Below are positions 34,140 through 45,559 of a DNA stretch of 64,000 bases, piece after piece. The stretch comes from Cladocopium goreaui (lineage: Eukaryota > Sar > Dinophyceae > Suessiales > Symbiodiniaceae). A program made the position numbers and the translations under genes. The notes below the pieces were generated by a model, which had not been told where the DNA came from, did not search any database, and saw nothing but the letters and a program-made list of their open reading frames with translations. Each line of letters starts with the position of its first letter. Positions within the stretch are counted from its first letter, which is position 1. The DNA is taken from contig CAMXCT020000492.1 in the NCBI GenBank assembly GCA_947184155.2, positions 161,001 to 225,000 on the forward strand, read 5' to 3'.

Positions 34140-36590
34140 CTAATTCATAAAAAACAAAAACACATATAAACTATATCAAGTGGATCAAAATGGTGAACAC
34201 TCCCCACACCAAATATCACCAAGCACTGTTTGCCCTACCTCATAGAGGAAACATTTCTTCAAGCCAAGTCTCCAAAGTATGTCGGCTCTCCGCCAATCAA
34301 GTCGTTCTGCCGCACAATTTAGCAATCCACCCAAGACTACCTCATTTGGTCGTAAGTTCGTGGCAATCATGGAATTTTCAAGGATCTCATCCACAGTGGT
34401 GCAACGTTTTCGTTTCTCCAGCAAGGTCCTGGGTGTGTTGACCACTCGCGGGCCGAATGACCCCAAACAGTCTGGACTGTAGAAGGTTGTTTTTGGGGTA
34501 AAAGCTATAGGCTGAACTGTAGAAGCCGAAGAAACGCCGGTCAACTGTTGCAAAGTACCATGACTAGCTTGCTCAATCAAAACAAGCGTAACCACAGCCA
34601 AACATGATTAAAGGAAAAAACGGACGAAGAAAGCAAATCCAAGCTGTCACGAGGCAAGAGTATGAGATCAAATTCAAAGACCAGCGCTGCGATTCAGTCC
34701 AGTGCCAGATCTCATCTCCCCACTTGAAAGCTTCTTGTGTGCCGGCTAAACGACAAAGTTTCCTGGGCTCTGAAGCTTCCCAAAAAACAACCCTGCTGTG
34801 ACGAAATGTGTTTTCTGGAAGACCCCATACTGCAGGTTCCAAGCACTAGGAAGCCGGCCTTGTTAGCCTCCGGTACTTGATTACTACGAATACCAAGATT
34901 GTGCTGAAACAAAGTTCACAGCGTGCGTTTTGCCCACAATCTTTAAACATCTAGCACAATTACTTCCGATTTGAGGTAACACTCTAGCCACAGGAAACAT
35001 TCATGTATATATATAAACCCCAGAAATCCCAGAAACAAAACGCAGCAACAAAGGGTCTCGCAAATCCCGTCTTAGTTCTTGGCTTGGCTTCATATGCCCC
35101 AGTCACAGTGGCCCACTGGTTGGCGAAACATGGAAACTAATCCACAACAAAAATTAAACAGGTGGAATCTGAATAGGGTAGCCGAGGAGCCAAGCTGCGC
35201 TAATGCTGTTATTAAAGTCTCGGGGGTTCTGAACATGTGCTTCTTGCCAAACCTGCAAGCAGCTCAAAAAATTGAGCAAGCACGAGGCAAATCAAAAAAA
35301 CAATCCTGCCAACCGCTCAACAGCAATAAATCTGGAAAGAATTGGGCCACTTGCCTTGAACTGCTTTGGAGCGGAGCAGGATTGGCATTGGTATATTGCT
35401 GTGCTACTGCTGCGCTACTTCCCCTGATCCATCGTAACTCAATTTGTGCTGTTGAGTTGCTTTTTGAGCCTGGCATCATCAACGATACAGGAGCCTAGGA
35501 TGATCTACTTTGATGTCAGAAGTGGTTGTGTTAGTGACTGTTAGTGTCAAAAACTGTCTTGGACCCCAGACTGTTTCATGTGAACACAAGACATGATCCA
35601 GTTGGATCCCACTACTTGTTCACCTGTACAAGTACTAAGGCGCAATCAGTAAATCCATGTCTTTCCTTCTCAATGCAAGGAGCCTTCTTTGCCAGGTCCA
35701 CCGCAATCTCCTTCCTTTGCAACAGCTGGCAAGCAGAAACTTTCTCTGCGTCACACCTCAAACAGCACGCCAAGGCATTGAAAACGATGCTTGTATACCG
35801 AATTTGCAAACGCAGCTTGTTTTTCATTTCAAAGACCTCCAGAAGAGCGTCCCACCACATACGATGCCCACACGTTTGCATCGCGGTCCCCAAAGTGTCT
35901 TGTTCAACTGCCACCTCTTCATCCGCATGCTTCAGAACGGCCAGCAGTTCACCCGGAGATTTCGTCGATTTGATGCACTTCCGGAGGTCGCGTGCGCTGG
36001 GGCTGCTGGATCTTTCAGTAACATCGAGATTCGGCGAGAGCAAAAAATATTGATCTTTGTCCGCCTCGGGGGTCACAACATGTGCTGTGTTTCTTCCCTC
36101 ACGAACGTATGACCACCTGGCATCATGTCTAATCATTAGTCCAATGACTATTCCATCTCTATATATATATATATATACATATACCAGCTCGATGATCTCA
36201 AAGGTCAACCTACTTTTTGCACGAGTTACATCAGTTTGTAAACGCCGGCCTTGGTTCGCCCAGTGGTTGAATTGAACTGCTTTCTTGGTCGAAGTTGCAT
36301 TTTTGTACGCTGTGACACTGAGACTTGCTTTGGTCGAGAGTGAGACCAGCAAACAATGAGACAGGTGAGCATTGTATTGCTGGAAAATGCAGCAAAAGCG
36401 TTAGACACTCTCTTGGAGCGAGCATGTTCCTTCTTGGATATGCTGTGAGGCATCACCACAATTCGTGGTGTCGTGCCAGAACATGCCTCCAAATGCAGAG
36501 GTTGTGCTGCCAGCATACTGGCAAAGAAAAATGTGTGCCGACGCACATGGGCCCAACATGGGGCTGCGAGGTTCATGGTCATGTTCATGT
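33696..36590 (-). CDS. gene span, pentatricopeptide-repeat (PPR) protein
   Basis: Exons 36185-36379, 35624-36064, 35196-35252, 34645-34745, 34239-34571 and 33696-34139 follow one another. All outer joins are in phase 0. The product shows PPR-like helical pairs: DFNNSISA and LNLISYSCLVTA are the second-helix signature, with about 26 residues between them if the small exons are joined, as in the 35-residue repeat. PPR proteins usually bind organellar RNA. An N-terminal exon around 36.4-36.6 kb might start MNMTMNLAAPCWAHVRRH, but three frames compete there. The gene lies between two inverted repeat blocks. Confidence 0.72.
34239..34571 (-). CDS. PPR gene exon
   Basis: One hundred and eleven codons, phase 0 in and out; acceptor TTGAG|CAAGC, donor GAG|GTAGGG. 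It contains TVDEILENSMIATNLRPNEV, VLGGLLNCAAERLDWRRADI. The first 40 residues look like a linker. Confidence 0.75.
34645..34745 (-). CDS. PPR gene exon
   Basis: Reads GTQEAFKWGDEIWHWTESQ, RWSLNLISYSCLVT and ends at a GC donor (ACA|GCTTGG). The 5' edge is set at TTTAG|CC because it gives the expected PPR spacing, but CAGAG|CCC is an alternative. Confidence 0.58.
35196..35252 (-). CDS. PPR gene exon, small
   Basis: Nineteen codons, VWQEAHVQNPRDFNNSISA; acceptor TTGCAG|G, GC donor GCA|GCTTGG. The donor has the same GCTTGG context and the same motif position as in the next exon. An alternative GC donor 5 bases earlier would fit the phase of the 34745 acceptor. Confidence 0.5.
35624..36064 (-). 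CDS. PPR gene exon, large
   Basis: One hundred and forty-seven codons, phase 0 at both ends; acceptor CCGAG|GCGG, donor ACAG|GTGAAC. Contains SARDLRKCIKSTKSPGELLA, VLKHADEEVAVEQDTLGTAM, QTCGHRMWWDALLEVFEMKN. Repeated helical pairs fit PPR. The plus-strand frames over it (35544-36112) are shadows. Confidence 0.78.
36185..36379 (-). CDS. PPR gene exon
   Basis: Sixty-five codons, phase 0 in and out; acceptor TTCCAG|CAATAC, donor CTG|GTATATG. It reads QYNAHLSHCLLVSLSTKASL, SVTAYKNATSTKKAVQFNHW, ANQGRRLQTDVTRAKSRLTF, EIIEL. Chosen over two competing frames because its splice ends join the large exon in phase. Confidence 0.55.
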
Positions 36591-37188
36591 TTAGTTCCTG
36601 TGCATCATCATCGTCATCGTCATCAGCAGCACCACAACCACCATCATCATCACCCAAGTCACTGTCACCACTGTAGTCATACATGCCACCACTTGTCCAA
36701 ACAGTGCCATTCCTCAAAGAAAATTATAAACTTCACATCTGCACATGTCAATATTTGTCAATGCTGTGCCTGAAATTTGTCAATATTTGTCATCAGGATT
36801 TGGAACCCCAGCTCAGTTACAGTACCTGTCAACTAAAAATGTCCCCATTGTGGCAAACAACTGGGGTGCTGCACCTTGTGGGCGGTCTCCCAATCAACAG
36901 CCACTGCCCATACCTTGGTTCGGCCGAGGCACAACATCGTGGGGATGATCGCAGGCAGTACTTCTGTTTGTCTCAAAATGGGGGGGGGACCAAAAATGAC
37001 ATGTTGTTATGACCACAAAAGCCATAGGAAGCCATGGAATGAAATGGGGTTCCCAATCTTGAGGTTCCCTACGCTCACAACACCCAACGGTTTAGGATGG
37101 TTTAGGTGTGTTCCAAGTAGGTCAGAATATCCCCAATCCCATGACCACAAACCGCAACCGCTTTCAGTCCCACTGAGCCTTAGCACAC

Positions 37189-37237
37189 TGCCCTCATGTC
37201 CCTGGATCTCCGACTCCACGTAACCGTCTTCAAAGTC
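37189..37237 (-). CDS. candidate exon, unrecognised
   Basis: A 49 nt exon between CGCAG|GAC and GGCA|GTGTGC, reading DFEDGYVESEIQGHEG. Acidic and balanced. No partner exon was found nearby. Confidence 0.35.
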
Positions 37238-37249
37238 CTGCGAAGTATG

Positions 37250-39440
37250 GTGTTCTGTCTGCATGTTGCGTATGGAAATGCATTCGAAATGGGATATTAA
37301 TTCATCAGATCGACAATTTCGAAGAAAATCAATGCTTCATGATGCTCCGTAATTTGGAAACTTTGTTTATGAACCAAGCACAAGCTTACCGTGATTGGGA
37401 AGTTGGACTGGTCGAACAATTAGTTTACAGTAATAGTAAATAACTGGAGTTTCGAAGTTCCTTGAAAGGTTCTTCCATCCAAGTCTGGATGTAATATACA
37501 TACGGACTGTGTTTAAATGTAATCTACATTGTATAAATATAATATTAAAAATAACAATAACAGTAATAACTGTAATGTTTATAAAACAAAAATAACAATA
37601 GTAATAATAATAGTAATAAAAACAATAGTAATAATAATAGTAATAGCAGTAATAAATAAATACCAGTAACAATACGTATTAAATAATATATATTATATTA
37701 TATATATGCACAATGTGCAAATATAATGTATGTAGATATTGTATGATATTGTACATTAATACGAAATGTTTAAGGCATGAGCCAAAGCAAAGGTTTCCCC
37801 CTGTTAATATTCCCTTTCCACATAATCCAGTCGACATAGCCCGGTTTACATTGGACCCTTGTATCATATCCCGTGGATTTTGCAATGGCTTCCTATCACT
37901 TCTCCACATCTGTTTATCAAGCCATGATGGCCGATGAACTCTTGAATAACAGTCCCTTCAAACAAGTTCAATACGTATTTAAAGTCATGTAAAGTTCAAA
38001 CAACTGGACATATGCCAAAGATTGCCAAAGTATCAAAATCCGAACATGTGACATCTATTCCCCGAAGGATTCCAACAAAGAAACTTTTGGCCAATTTCCT
38101 CCATTTGCCCAACAGCACCGCTCCCACACCAGCATGGAGTTGTCTCCGGGGCCAGCTCCTGCGCGTTTCTAAAAATGGGAGACTTGCCCCCCAATTTATT
38201 GTGGCCATTTTGACAGGAACATTGACTGATAATTCAGATAGACGAGGGCCAAATAGAACAATCAATGATGCCACTAAGCACTGACATGTTTTGCAGTTAG
38301 TGAATGGCTGGCAAATTCGCTATTGAGCTTCCAAACATCAAATATCCTCAAATCAAGGGTATGCAATGCCTTTTCATACAAAACTCACTACTGATTTGGG
38401 AAACATCCAACCACCTCTAACACTTCCCGTGGGTCTGCGATCCGCTTTAAATATTAACTGATCTTAGATACCCTCCTACCATCCCACCACCAATCAGCTG
38501 TCGGATTGGGTCATTTCACCCTGGCAGCTTCGAAAAAAAGTTCCCATTCCAATGGTGCCAGAACAGTCATCTTGGATGTGAATGATGTAAATCATGAGAG
38601 ACATTTCAGACTCTTTTTTAAACAAAAACATGTTCGCTGCAACATGGACGTTTGCCCGGAGTTGATGTCCCGCCTTCCTGATTTTGATCCCTCATGAAGA
38701 TAAAGTTGATGTTATTTCCCCAATCAACAAATTGTTCTGAAGAGGTGGCGAATTTTGATCCCTCATGAAAATAAAGTTGATGTTATTACCCCAGTCAACA
38801 TTGGTCATAGGGGGTGGCGAATTTTAATCCCTCATGAAGATAAAGTTGATGCTATTATCCCAATCAACGTATTGTTCAGAGGGGGTGGCAAATTTTGATC
38901 CCTCATGAAGATAAAGTTGATGTTATTTCCCCAATCAACATGTTGTTCTGTTATGTCACAATCATGAGTCTGGGCGAACGTGAAGGTTGTGGACAACATG
39001 TTTTAACCATCTTGAAAAATATCAGTCAATGGGAAGGATTGTCCGATATAATGGAAAGTAATTTTATGTTTAAAACCACCAACCAGATGTGTTCTTTTAT
39101 CACAAGCTTCAGCAATGAATGGCCATAAATGGCCATGGATTCGCTCAATGAGTTCACTGGACCCCTGCTCCTGTGACCATCCTGGTGCCACGCCAGTCAA
39201 CATCCCTCAGATCCGCGGGGCAGCTGTTGGGTCCGAGGGATGGAAAACACAGAGATATAATGATGATTAACGGATTAACGATGTATCCCAAAGATTCCCA
39301 AAGCAGAAAAAACATGAAAACAAACATTAATCAAGCAACGTAACCAATATGCAATGTGAAAGGACAGCTTGTTCGAAATGTCAGACTTCAAAAACCTGCA
39401 AAAGCGGGCGGCCATTGTGACACAATGTGACATATTGTAA
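37250..39440. other. non-coding or uncertain stretch
   Basis: An AAT/AGT-rich microsatellite lies at about 37540-37680 and a TA-rich patch at 37680-37720. Opposing frames at 38000-38280 (both strands) lack splice support. A ~70 bp tandem repeat is listed separately. No gene is supported. Confidence 0.45.
38681..38949. repeat. ~70 bp tandem repeat, about 3.8 copies
   Basis: Units begin TTTTGATCCCTCATGAAGAT and contain AAAGTTGATGTTATTTCCCC and GGGGTGGCGAA. Starts are near 38681, 38752, 38821 and 38892. Confidence 0.88.
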
Positions 39441-40075
39441 CTAATCGAAGGAAGTTTAGAAGTCAAACTTCCGACAATATGGAGAGATGAAAAGCAGAGC
39501 AGGGCAGAGGCAGAGAGAAGAGGAAGATTAGCAGAGAGAAGATCAGAAGAGAAAGAGTAAGACAGATGCGCGAAAAGGTAGGAAAGTCGCGAAACACTGT
39601 GTTTTTCCAATGATTTGTGGCTCCGGAGGGTCGAAAAGTAGGCTCGCTAAAGCGGCGGGTGCGGAGCCAGCTGGCCAGAGGAGCGATGAAAAATTGCACG
39701 CCATTGTGGCGCGAAGCACATTTCCAAGTCAAAATGTACAAAACACACCATTCTCGGACCACTTTTGGAAGTTGAGATGTCAAAAAAGTGCACGCCGTTG
39801 TGGCGCGAAGCGCATTTCGAAGTCAAAAGTGTTAAAAACTGGCGGTCTCGGACCACTCTTGGAAGTTGCGATGTCGAAAAAGTGCACGCCATTGTGGCGC
39901 GAAGCACATTTCCAAGTCAAAATGTGCAAAACACCACATGTTCGCACCACTTTTGGAGGTTCAGATGTCGAAATAGTGCACGCCGTTGTGGCGCGAAGCA
40001 CATTTCGAAGTCAAAATGTCCAAAACACTAGGGGTTCGGACCCCTTTTGGAGGTTCAGATGTCGCTTCGCCGCTT
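39440..40075 (+). repeat. dispersed ~94 bp-unit repeat element, right copy (opposite orientation)
   Basis: Begins CGAAGGAAGTTTAGAAGTC at 39447 and has the same GC-rich head as the copy at 32180-33248. Four tandem units follow (GCACGCC motifs near 39696, 39790, 39883 and 39978). The 199-codon frame here is a repeat translation. Confidence 0.88.
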
Positions 40076-40077
40076 CT

Positions 40078-40815
40078 CTTCACTACACTACACTACGTTA
40101 CATTACACCACACTCCACTATACGACACTACAGTACACTACACTACACTCCACAACACTACAACTACAACTACACAACTAGATTACACTCCACTACACTC
40201 CACATCTGAAAAGAACAACTACAGTAAATTTCACTACGCTACATTACACTACACTACGCTCCACTACACTACACTACATTAAATTACACTACACTCCACT
40301 ACACTACATTACACTACACTACGCTCCACAACACTACAACTACAACTACACAACTACACTCCACTACACTCCACTACACTAAATTACACTACACTACCTA
40401 CATTACACTCCACTACACTCCACTACACTAAATTACACTACACTACATTACACTACACTACACTCCACTACACTACAACTACAACTACACAACTACACTC
40501 CACTACACTGCAGCTACACCTGCGACTACACAACTACACTCCACTACACGAAATTACACTACACTACACTACACTACATTACACTACTCTACATTCCACT
40601 ACACTCCACTACTCTACACTACACTCCACTACACTACAACTACAACTACAACTACACAACTACACTCCACTGCACGAAATTACACTGCACTACACTACAA
40701 CTACGACTACACAACTACACTCCACTACACTCCACTACACTACACTACACTCCACTACACTCCACTACACTAAGCTACACTACACTACATTACACTACAA
40801 TACACTGAATGACAC
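40078..40815. repeat. ACACT-type microsatellite, right
   Basis: More than 700 bp of CTACACTACACTCCACTAC variants, the complement of the repeat at 31450-32135. Confidence 0.92.
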
Positions 40816-40824
40816 TGCACCACA

Positions 40825-41190
40825 GATAGACAGGTAGACAGATAGACAGACAGACAGACAGACAGATAGATAGATAGACAGGTAGACAGCTAGACAGATA
40901 AACAGATGAAAGAGAGATAGATAGATAGATAGATAGATAGGTAGATAGATAGATAGATAGATAGGTCGATAGATAGATCGATAGATTGGGTAATTAGATG
41001 AAAGAGAGAGAGAGAGAGATAGATAGATCGATAGATAGATAGATAGGTCGATAGATAGATCGATAGATTGGGTAATTAGATGAAAGAGAGAGAGAGAGAT
41101 AGATAGATAGATCGATAGATAGATAGATACATAGAAAATAGATAGGTAGGTAGGTAGATAGTCAGAGAAAGCGATAGAAAGAGTGAGAGA
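40825..41190. repeat. GATA/GACA microsatellite
   Basis: GATAGATAGATAG with GACAGACAG and GAGAGAGA parts. A block of about 75 bp (AGATGAAAGAGAGAGAG to GATAGATTGGGTAATT) occurs twice. Confidence 0.9.
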
Positions 41191-41205
41191 GATCAAGCAC
41201 CTTTC

Positions 41206-41310
41206 AGTCCATCAGTGGCTTCGCTCTGCCATCCCTGATTCACAACAACCAACCTCTCCTATAGGTTTCCTATTTTTGAAACTTCCGCCACCGCCTTGTG
41301 CGGTACTACT
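41206..41310. repeat. inverted repeat arm, outer segment, right
   Basis: The reverse complement of 31288-31400 (contains GCCACCGCCTTGTGCGGTAC). Confidence 0.85.
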
Positions 41311-43050
41311 GGTAACATACGGCATGCGCAAACTTCAGCTAGGGATAAAGACATGAGAACTAGGTTGATACGCAACATGGATTATCTAGGCAGGCGGTCT
41401 TTCACATCAAGTAAGTATGTGTTCATGGACTGAAACACAATTCATCTGAAAAGAACACAGTGGCAGAGACACACATAGACAGTTCTAAAGCCAACCACCA
41501 GGATAAGTGTCAATCATACATCAGACACACAAACACAGACACATACATGCACACTTGTGCGCACACAAGCAGACTCTGAATCATTTGCAGAACTCATCAC
41601 TGCTCCGTAGAAGCGGAATTTTGGTTCAGGTGTGATCGAAAATACGGCAAGTCAAAAAACATAGTTATGGAACATTCTTACTCAAGTAAAATAACCGAAA
41701 AAATAGGGGCGGGAACTCCCTTGTTCAAAAGACTCAGATGATGGTGTTCCAATGATTTTATATTTCACCAACCTGACATATCCTGAAATAAGGCCAACAA
41801 TCGGGGATTCCCTTAAAAACCGCCCATTTTCGTGAGCTCGCGACATGAAGGCCTGTTTATTATCTACAGATGTAACCAGCCATTCCGAGAACTTGGTGAC
41901 CCCCACATACACCAAACGCTGCCAGGATGTCGATTAAACTTCTGCAAGGGTTCAGCCGCCTGGATCCAACGCGACTGAAATCGAGTTAAAAACAGCTCAA
42001 AACGAATAGAAACCTAAAACAAAAAGCATAGAATCTATAGAACATCATAGAACATTCAACTCCTGAGAAAATAGTGGTACAGAAGATTACGCTTCTACTT
42101 ATTCTAGTTGGTTGGGGGTTACTATACATATGTTGGAGACCCTTGCAGAGTGGTTGTACGGGTCTCGTTGTGTTGGTTGTTCATCTATATGGTTCTCGGA
42201 TGATCCGCATTTAGTTGATAGTTCGTAAAATTCAATCTGTATTGCTGATTGAATGGACTCAAACATGTTTGTTAGTCAACTCCCTACTTTTCCTACTTTT
42301 GTTGGTTTACAGTAATTCGTTTAAATCAAACTATTCCATGTTTGCTGGTTGAAACTCCATGTTTGTTTGTAACATCTCTTTTCAAAATCAAATTCTACAG
42401 AATCTACAAGAAACCCAGTTGTTTAACCATGACCATGAACATGTTTTGTTACACATGTTTCTCATTGTTTTTCTGTAAAGTTTCCGTGTATCCAATCCTT
42501 TCCTGATTAGTTTTTCCCATGGACTTCACAACCCCATCTCGCGACCTGCAGGTCCCAATGCACCAGGCTGCGGTCTGTGGAGCAGCTCATTCCCTGGAAC
42601 CTGGCAGGGCGATAAAAACTGGTGACTGGGAGGGGACTGGTGCGATGGGTCTCGGCCCATGAAAATGAGGCTATGAATCTATGAACATCTATGAACCATT
42701 TAAACTACCATCAAAGCTGAGGATGCTGAGGTATCAACCACCAAAACTGGGGGTCTTTCGCTGGGGTACTGTAAACTTGGCTTCGTTGACTGCCAGTCAA
42801 CCAGGAAATGAATGTAAATCATTCAGAAGGCAAAAAAACATTAAAAAAACAAGGTAGGCGGTTGATGTGAGGTGCCCTATGAAGGTTGTCGATTTCAATT
42901 TGAGTTGTCATGTCATGTCGATAGAAACGCGGTATTTGCGGCATTTTCTGATGCACATGAAATTTCATGTTTCTGTTCCGATGGCAGGCGCCTGACTTTA
43001 TAGTAAACCTGGACCTTCAAGATTACAAAACAAACTGAACACTGAACTAC
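41311..43050. other. no supportable gene
   Basis: Intron-like sequence with weak frames only. A GC-richer patch at 42540-42640 shows no clear exon. Confidence 0.4.
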
Positions 43051-43388
43051 CTGTTGGAACTTTGAACGCAAATCTGCGCAATCAATGCGCAAATCTTGTA
43101 AACATGCCAGGTTGGCCAATTTATTGGATCAAACGTTCAGAAATCAAGTGACACAAGAATATTTGGACATCATTGAAACATGAGTGAACAAGATTGTTTT
43201 TGAAATTACGTTGAGTGTGAGATGGACATGAATTAGAGACGCCAACAAGCTATGCAATTCTTTGAGACATACCCACACATTATATATACTAATAATATAA
43301 TCTAATATACATGTATTGTCTCTGCTCGCCCGCTCCACCATTCAGGCATGGTCCCACCACCCTCTGTAATGGCAAAAATATACTGGAC

Positions 43389-43522
43389 CTGTGTCCTTTG
43401 TATGACAAAAGTTGTAGTCTGTTGATCCCTACATTCTCTAAACCACAAACAAAGCGCACGCAAAAGACCCACAAAAGTAAACACGTTGCCATTTCTTTTT
43501 TTGGACATGAACAGAAATTCAA
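43389..43522 (-). CDS. exon candidate, unrecognised
   Basis: Acceptor ATTAG|TT, donor ACAG|GTCCAG. Reads EFLFMSKKRNGNVFTFVGLL, RALCLWFRECRDQQTTTFVI, QRTQ. A second minus frame is also open (LNFCSCPKKEMATCLL...). Family unknown. Confidence 0.42.
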
Positions 43523-43687
43523 CTAATATTTTTTGTGGGCTCACCTACCGAAGCTTTCAATGCTCAGTACTAGCAACAGTGGGGACAAACAAAAGGCTCA
43601 CATACTTTCGACCTGGTGACAAAAAGATAAACAGATAGGGACTTGCATTATATTACCTGCATGTGACAATGCATGCCTGATTGCTAC

Positions 43688-43763
43688 CTGTGTGACGCTA
43701 CGATGAGACATTTGTAGCCGAAGCTGAGTGGTATAGTGACCATTCCCTATGGTGTGGAAATGC
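43688..43763 (-). CDS. exon candidate, unrecognised
   Basis: Acceptor AACAG|G, donor CACAG|GTAGC; a second good donor lies about 30 nt on. Reads HFHTIGNGHYTTQLRLQMSH, RSVTQ. Family unknown. Confidence 0.42.
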
Positions 43764-43989
43764 CTGTTCACTTTTGGTTGGGAACGTTCAATGTTGGTGA
43801 GCAACGCTTAAAACGCATCATTTTCTGATTGAACGTGCAAACAAAACATTGGATTTCCAGTGTTTTAGTGACTGAACTGTTACCTCTTTTTTGAACATCA
43901 GCGCTAGAGGATGTCACTTCAGTTCTGCAAAGTCAAATTGCTTTCACTGCTCGCGGCATTGTGCAGCCACATGTGGTTCATTTTGGAGC

Positions 43990-44175
43990 TCAACGCTTGG
44001 ATTCACTTTGGAGTTCAACGCTTGTTGAAAACTCTGAGGAAGCCATTTCTTTAAATGACGCAAAGTGGAATCCAACTTCTGCGTGACAGCCACTATCGAT
44101 CGAGAGCATTTGCAACACAGACTTCTGTAGGTGCATCTGTTTGTGGAGATTTCTGTACGCAAGACGTCCTAGCAT
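43990..44175 (-). CDS. exon candidate next to the 76 bp repeat
   Basis: Reads RLAYRNLHKQMHLQKSVLQM, LSIDSGCHAEVGFHFASFKE on the minus strand, with a CTAG|GACG acceptor possible near 44170. The upstream part (GEDVVTFMLGR) is the first, diverged copy of the 76 bp tandem repeat. Confidence 0.4.
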   Translation of the reverse strand: MLGRLAYRNLHKQMHLQKSVLQMLSIDSGCHAEVGFHFASFKEMASSEFSTSVELQSESKR

Positions 44176-44600
44176 GAACGTTACCACATCTTCACCCCAC
44201 GCCAACCCACGACATTCAATGTAACATCCACAACGTAAGACGTCCTATCATGAACGTTACCACATCTTCACCCCACGCCAACCCACGACATTCAATGTAA
44301 CATCCACAACGTAAGACGTCCTATCATGAACGTTACCACATCTTCACCCCACGCCAACCCACGACATTCAATGTAACATCCACAACGTAAGACGTCCTAT
44401 CATGAACGTTACCACATCTTCACCCCACCACGACCCAAGACATTCAATGTAACATCCACAACGTAAGACGTCCTATCATGAACGTTACCACATCTTCACC
44501 CCACGCCAACCCAAGACATTCAATGTAACATCCACAACGTAAGACGTCCTATCATGAACGTTACCACATCTTCACCCCACCCCGACCCAAGACATTCAAA
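44159..44600. repeat. 76 bp tandem repeat, about 5.8 copies
   Basis: GTAAGACGTCCTATCATGAA starts recur at 44235, 44311, 44387, 44463 and 44539, exactly 76 bp apart, with a diverged copy from 44159. Units contain GACGTC and AACGTT palindromes and are nearly identical. Uninterrupted by spacers, so not CRISPR. Confidence 0.95.
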
Positions 44601-44798
44601 ATTTCTGTATGCCTTCACAGGGCGTCGTATCAACCGCCTGCCAAAAACAACTTTCCCATCGCCGTATCAAATCCAGGTCAGAAATCACGGTGACGACATC
44701 ATGTGGGTTTCAATCTATAGTGGCTACACACTGTGACAATAGCACAGGCTTGCTAAATTCGTAAATCCTGGACCAAATCAACACAGAATCTAAAGAAT

Positions 44799-44905
44799 GA
44801 CCAAAAAAAAAGGAGTACTCCTGCGAATCACACCCGGCAAGCGGATCGGAGACGAGCTCACCATCGCTGATAAGACTTACGAGCCATGGATCCATGGGAA
44901 GTTGA
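44799..44905 (+). CDS. weak plus-strand exon or start candidate
   Basis: The plus strand from an ATG at 44799 reads MTKKKGVLLRITPGKRIGDE, LTIADKTYEPWIHGK. The minus strand is also coding-like over the same bases (DPWLVSLISDGELVSDPLAG). The strand cannot be settled by eye. Confidence 0.25.
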
Positions 44906-45128
44906 AAGCCTGGTTTCCACCAATCCCCACCATTGAAATACCAAAAGGATATCTACATATCTAATTATATAATATTATATATAATTCTATTGTATTCTAA
45001 TGTATATACACATATTTGTATGATATATTGATATACTGGGATCAATCACTCAAACACCAACCAATAGGTTTTAAGACATTTCCCACATCATGCTGCTTGC
45101 ACCAAGCGCCATCTGCATCCTTTTTTCC

Positions 45129-45302
45129 CAAAAGCAGTGGGAAGCTGCCAAGCTGCATTGGTCGAAAGTGGGGCCTTGGGTGCAAGTTCCACCAGCTGCG
45201 TTTGAAGTCAAAATTACATTCCTGAAAGATTCAGATGTTGAGGATGATGATAAAACAAATGAACTCATACTGTTCTTCGCACATGTGTTTGCATATGTAT
45301 AG
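45129..45302 (+). CDS. plus-strand exon candidate
   Basis: After a pyrimidine-rich CCCAAAAG acceptor the plus strand reads QWEAAKLHWSKVGPWVQVPP, AAFEVKITFLKDSDVEDDDK, TNELILFFAHVFAYV and stops at 45302. The acidic DSDVEDDDK stretch argues for this strand. Family unknown. Confidence 0.38.
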   Translation, partial: QKQWEAAKLHWSKVGPWVQVPPAAFEVKITFLKDSDVEDDDKTNELILFFAHVFAYV

Positions 45303-45312
45303 AGTATATTAG

Positions 45313-45441
45313 ATGCGAATGGCAGTGGTTGTTGCAGCATCATTGGGTCTTCACCTAGCTGCTGTTTCATCCGTGTCTGAAGATTTCAGAAGAATTTATG
45401 ATGCCAGCCATGCAGGACTGACATCAAGAATCAAGTATTGA
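45313..45441 (+). CDS. short plus-strand ORF with signal-peptide-like N terminus
   Basis: Forty-two codons and TGA: MRMAVVVAASLGLHLAAVSS then VSEDFRRIYDASHAGLTSRI and KY. The first 20 residues form a hydrophobic, Ala/Val-rich segment ending in small residues, like a signal peptide. The ATG follows TATTAG directly, so it could be a trans-spliced 5' end. It may be only the first exon of a longer gene, or chance. Confidence 0.3.
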   Translation: MRMAVVVAASLGLHLAAVSSVSEDFRRIYDASHAGLTSRIKY

Positions 45442-45559
45442 CCCAGCTGATGCTTTGGAACATGTTTACGGATGAAACTGACATTGTCCACAAAACTCCA
45501 TTCAACAGCAGAGAAAAACGTATCCAATCTAAACATGAAAAAAAGAACAAGACGCCCGC

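Noticed and set aside
35079-35498. 139-codon plus-strand frame
   Set aside because: It overlaps the small PPR exon (35196-35252) on the opposite strand and has no splice or domain support.
44159-44600. Possible CRISPR array
   Set aside because: The 76 bp units are adjacent with no variable spacers, and the DNA is eukaryotic.
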